From Rugosimonospora sp040255525 (GTDB lineage: Bacteria; Actinomycetota; Actinomycetes; Mycobacteriales; Micromonosporaceae), in the NCBI GenBank assembly GCA_040255525.1, contig JBDZVD010000003.1:70564-134563 (forward strand): a stretch of DNA of 64,000 bases, read 5' to 3'. The notes below the pieces were generated by a model, which worked only from the letters and a program-made list of their open reading frames with translations, was not told the DNA's origin and ran no database searches. Below are positions 63,901-64,000 of this stretch, in pieces; the first letter of the stretch is position 1; each line of letters starts with the position of its first letter. Both the position numbers and the translations under genes were made by a program.

Positions 63901-64000
63901 CGGGAGACCGGTACACCGTCGACGACGGCGATGCCCGCCCGCAGCGCGTCGTGGCGGGCGATCACGTCGGCCACGGCCGCGCGCAGGACCTCGTCGTCGA
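60918..64000 (-). CDS. NRPS module C-A-PCP (5' end beyond the window)
   Basis: The frame is open to the right edge, and the sequence before the first GTG (63974) reads DDEVLRAAVADVIARHDALRAG, a condensation-domain helix, so the start lies outside. The C domain has HHVVSDL (near 63697-63716), an HHxxxD motif without the usual Gly. The A domain (about 61400-62700) has FTSGTSGRPAAVAV (A3, Lys missing), HDPLLRDCL (A4), AYGTTETPQ (A5), YRTGDRGRW (A7), RFDRQISIDGHRL (A8) and HHKVVDV (A10 Lys present). The PCP has AGLTSM. It overlaps the PKS start by 23 bp. The amino acid activated cannot be read safely from the motifs. Confidence 0.92.
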   Translation of the reverse strand, partial: DDEVLRAAVADVIARHDALRAGIAVVDGVPVSRYADRAELTPWTVTVPAKLTDGEIVQFVTRMASTVIPTEYPPLMNVGVLHGTGETGCVLAVVLHHVVSDLRTLEIVVNDIAAAYAARSAGRAPRWPADAPSFADFAHERAATVGTPRWHQDLDYWEELLRDATVRTVLPFRLDGPEAPNLVGRPLVVDLGHRLTSDLDALLVRHGYTAATYFLACVAFVLTAWSGEHEVTVGMPLSGRRRPVEFDLVGHVVTTVPLRLSTAELLANPEAVLSHVRDRQVAGIEHSTPTFQAIIRRLGVQPSLRDNPLFQVWLNDLSRMAPAPDLAGGAARWIDVALPAALFDVNFYLRRGDTYRLELVCRAGRFDDSTAAELMRQVIETATDLAAALRTGTPRSRPVPRELPALPPAPAGSPEDLVAAVREVAGRYPDSVAVLGDGVRWTFAELMRRVDRVAALVTAAGVDPGDVLELRAGRRAALPVALLGAWAAGAAVAVVDADEPAGVLAEHTEILRPKARLELLPTDPLVGIGAGHPEPNRLDRASHVLFTSGTSGRPAAVAVSPRALSATLRWYVSFFELRPEDRIALLGGVGHDPLLRDCLAPLLCGGTVIVPPEGVFTAPEALLRTLREYRVTVLNATPALLEMVLAGRPAGGDFTLDALRLVVSGGAALTARLVRELRTVTAARVVNAYGTTETPQIASCEEVAGYGQPVRGDLPDAAVLPVGTGVGGAELMVLRADGSPAPVGHVGEVIVRSPHLAAGYLDGSGRTGRFDSARGTYRTGDRGRWNPSGSVVLDGRFDRQISIDGHRLDPEQVERAACGYAGVRHALARLRPSGAGPVLSLSVTPVPGASGVTAAELRAHLRACLPRYAVPTEIAVGEDLVLDRHHKVVDVRPATPGTTAPGAGDPPAGPILRRLTDLVRETVGVDLDPAENFFDAGLTSMAVVRLHAALRQRLAVDLPVTAMFEHPNLGALARYLSAGDRQRPPAAVARRQESLSAHGDGAERRRQLRQRIRADVGGTDEGTERG

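Overview
The window is high-GC actinomycete DNA: GTG and TTG starts are frequent, Shine-Dalgarno sites are strong, and stop/start codons often overlap by 4 bp. No rRNA, tRNA or CRISPR was seen. The genus cannot be fixed from the sequence; an antibiotic-producing actinomycete such as a member of Micromonosporaceae or Streptomycetaceae is only a guess.

Layout. (1) 1-7262 is ordinary metabolism: a leftward operon of M19 dipeptidase, CapA-like protein, peptide-binding lipoprotein and Dpp/Opp permeases (the last cut by the window edge), then a decayed IS5-type transposase and an M20 amidohydrolase. (2) 7489-11865 holds a proline iminopeptidase remnant, a TetR/MFS efflux pair with two clear palindromic operators, a MerR-type regulator and a polytopic membrane protein. 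(3) From about 12390 to the right edge lies an enediyne biosynthetic cluster.

The cluster. An AraC regulator and a divergent pair of AhpD/CMD-like paralogues sit beside an MFS exporter. A rightward operon of about 15 kb (16557-31277) carries the warhead cassette: CMD-like protein, two DUF1702 proteins, the enediyne PKS (KS-AT-ACP-KR-DH-PPTase), hot-dog thioesterase, flavin reductase, P450, UnbV and UnbU. It ends in a textbook terminator. Next come a MerR regulator, an acyl-CoA-dehydrogenase-like flavoenzyme, a DinB-like protein, an SgcJ-family protein, a DUF5987-like/GMC oxidoreductase pair, an SCP2 protein and a class V PLP enzyme. A leftward operon (40298-45598) holds an epoxide hydrolase and four nucleotide-sugar genes. 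Divergent from it, a rightward operon (45926-55442) encodes a GH38 alpha-mannosidase-like protein, an MFS exporter, an FGE-like protein, a FAD oxidoreductase and a second epoxide hydrolase. At the right end a leftward, overlapping operon encodes an NRPS (C-A-PCP, cut by the edge), a KS-AT-ACP PKS and a LanB/PEARL-like protein.

How they may work together. The PKSE and thioesterase make the polyene; the flavin reductase, P450, Unb proteins, SgcJ-like protein and two epoxide hydrolases point to a nine-membered enediyne core of the C-1027/neocarzinostatin type (inference). The sugar genes suggest a uronate- or pentose-derived sugar, although no glycosyltransferase or 4,6-dehydratase is present here. 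The NRPS-PKS-LanB operon would make an amino-acid-derived side group. Its most unusual points are that the PKS acyltransferase lacks both catalytic residues and that a lantibiotic-dehydratase-like enzyme is translationally coupled to it with no precursor peptide in view. Most convergent gene pairs within the cluster are separated by a near-perfect hairpin.
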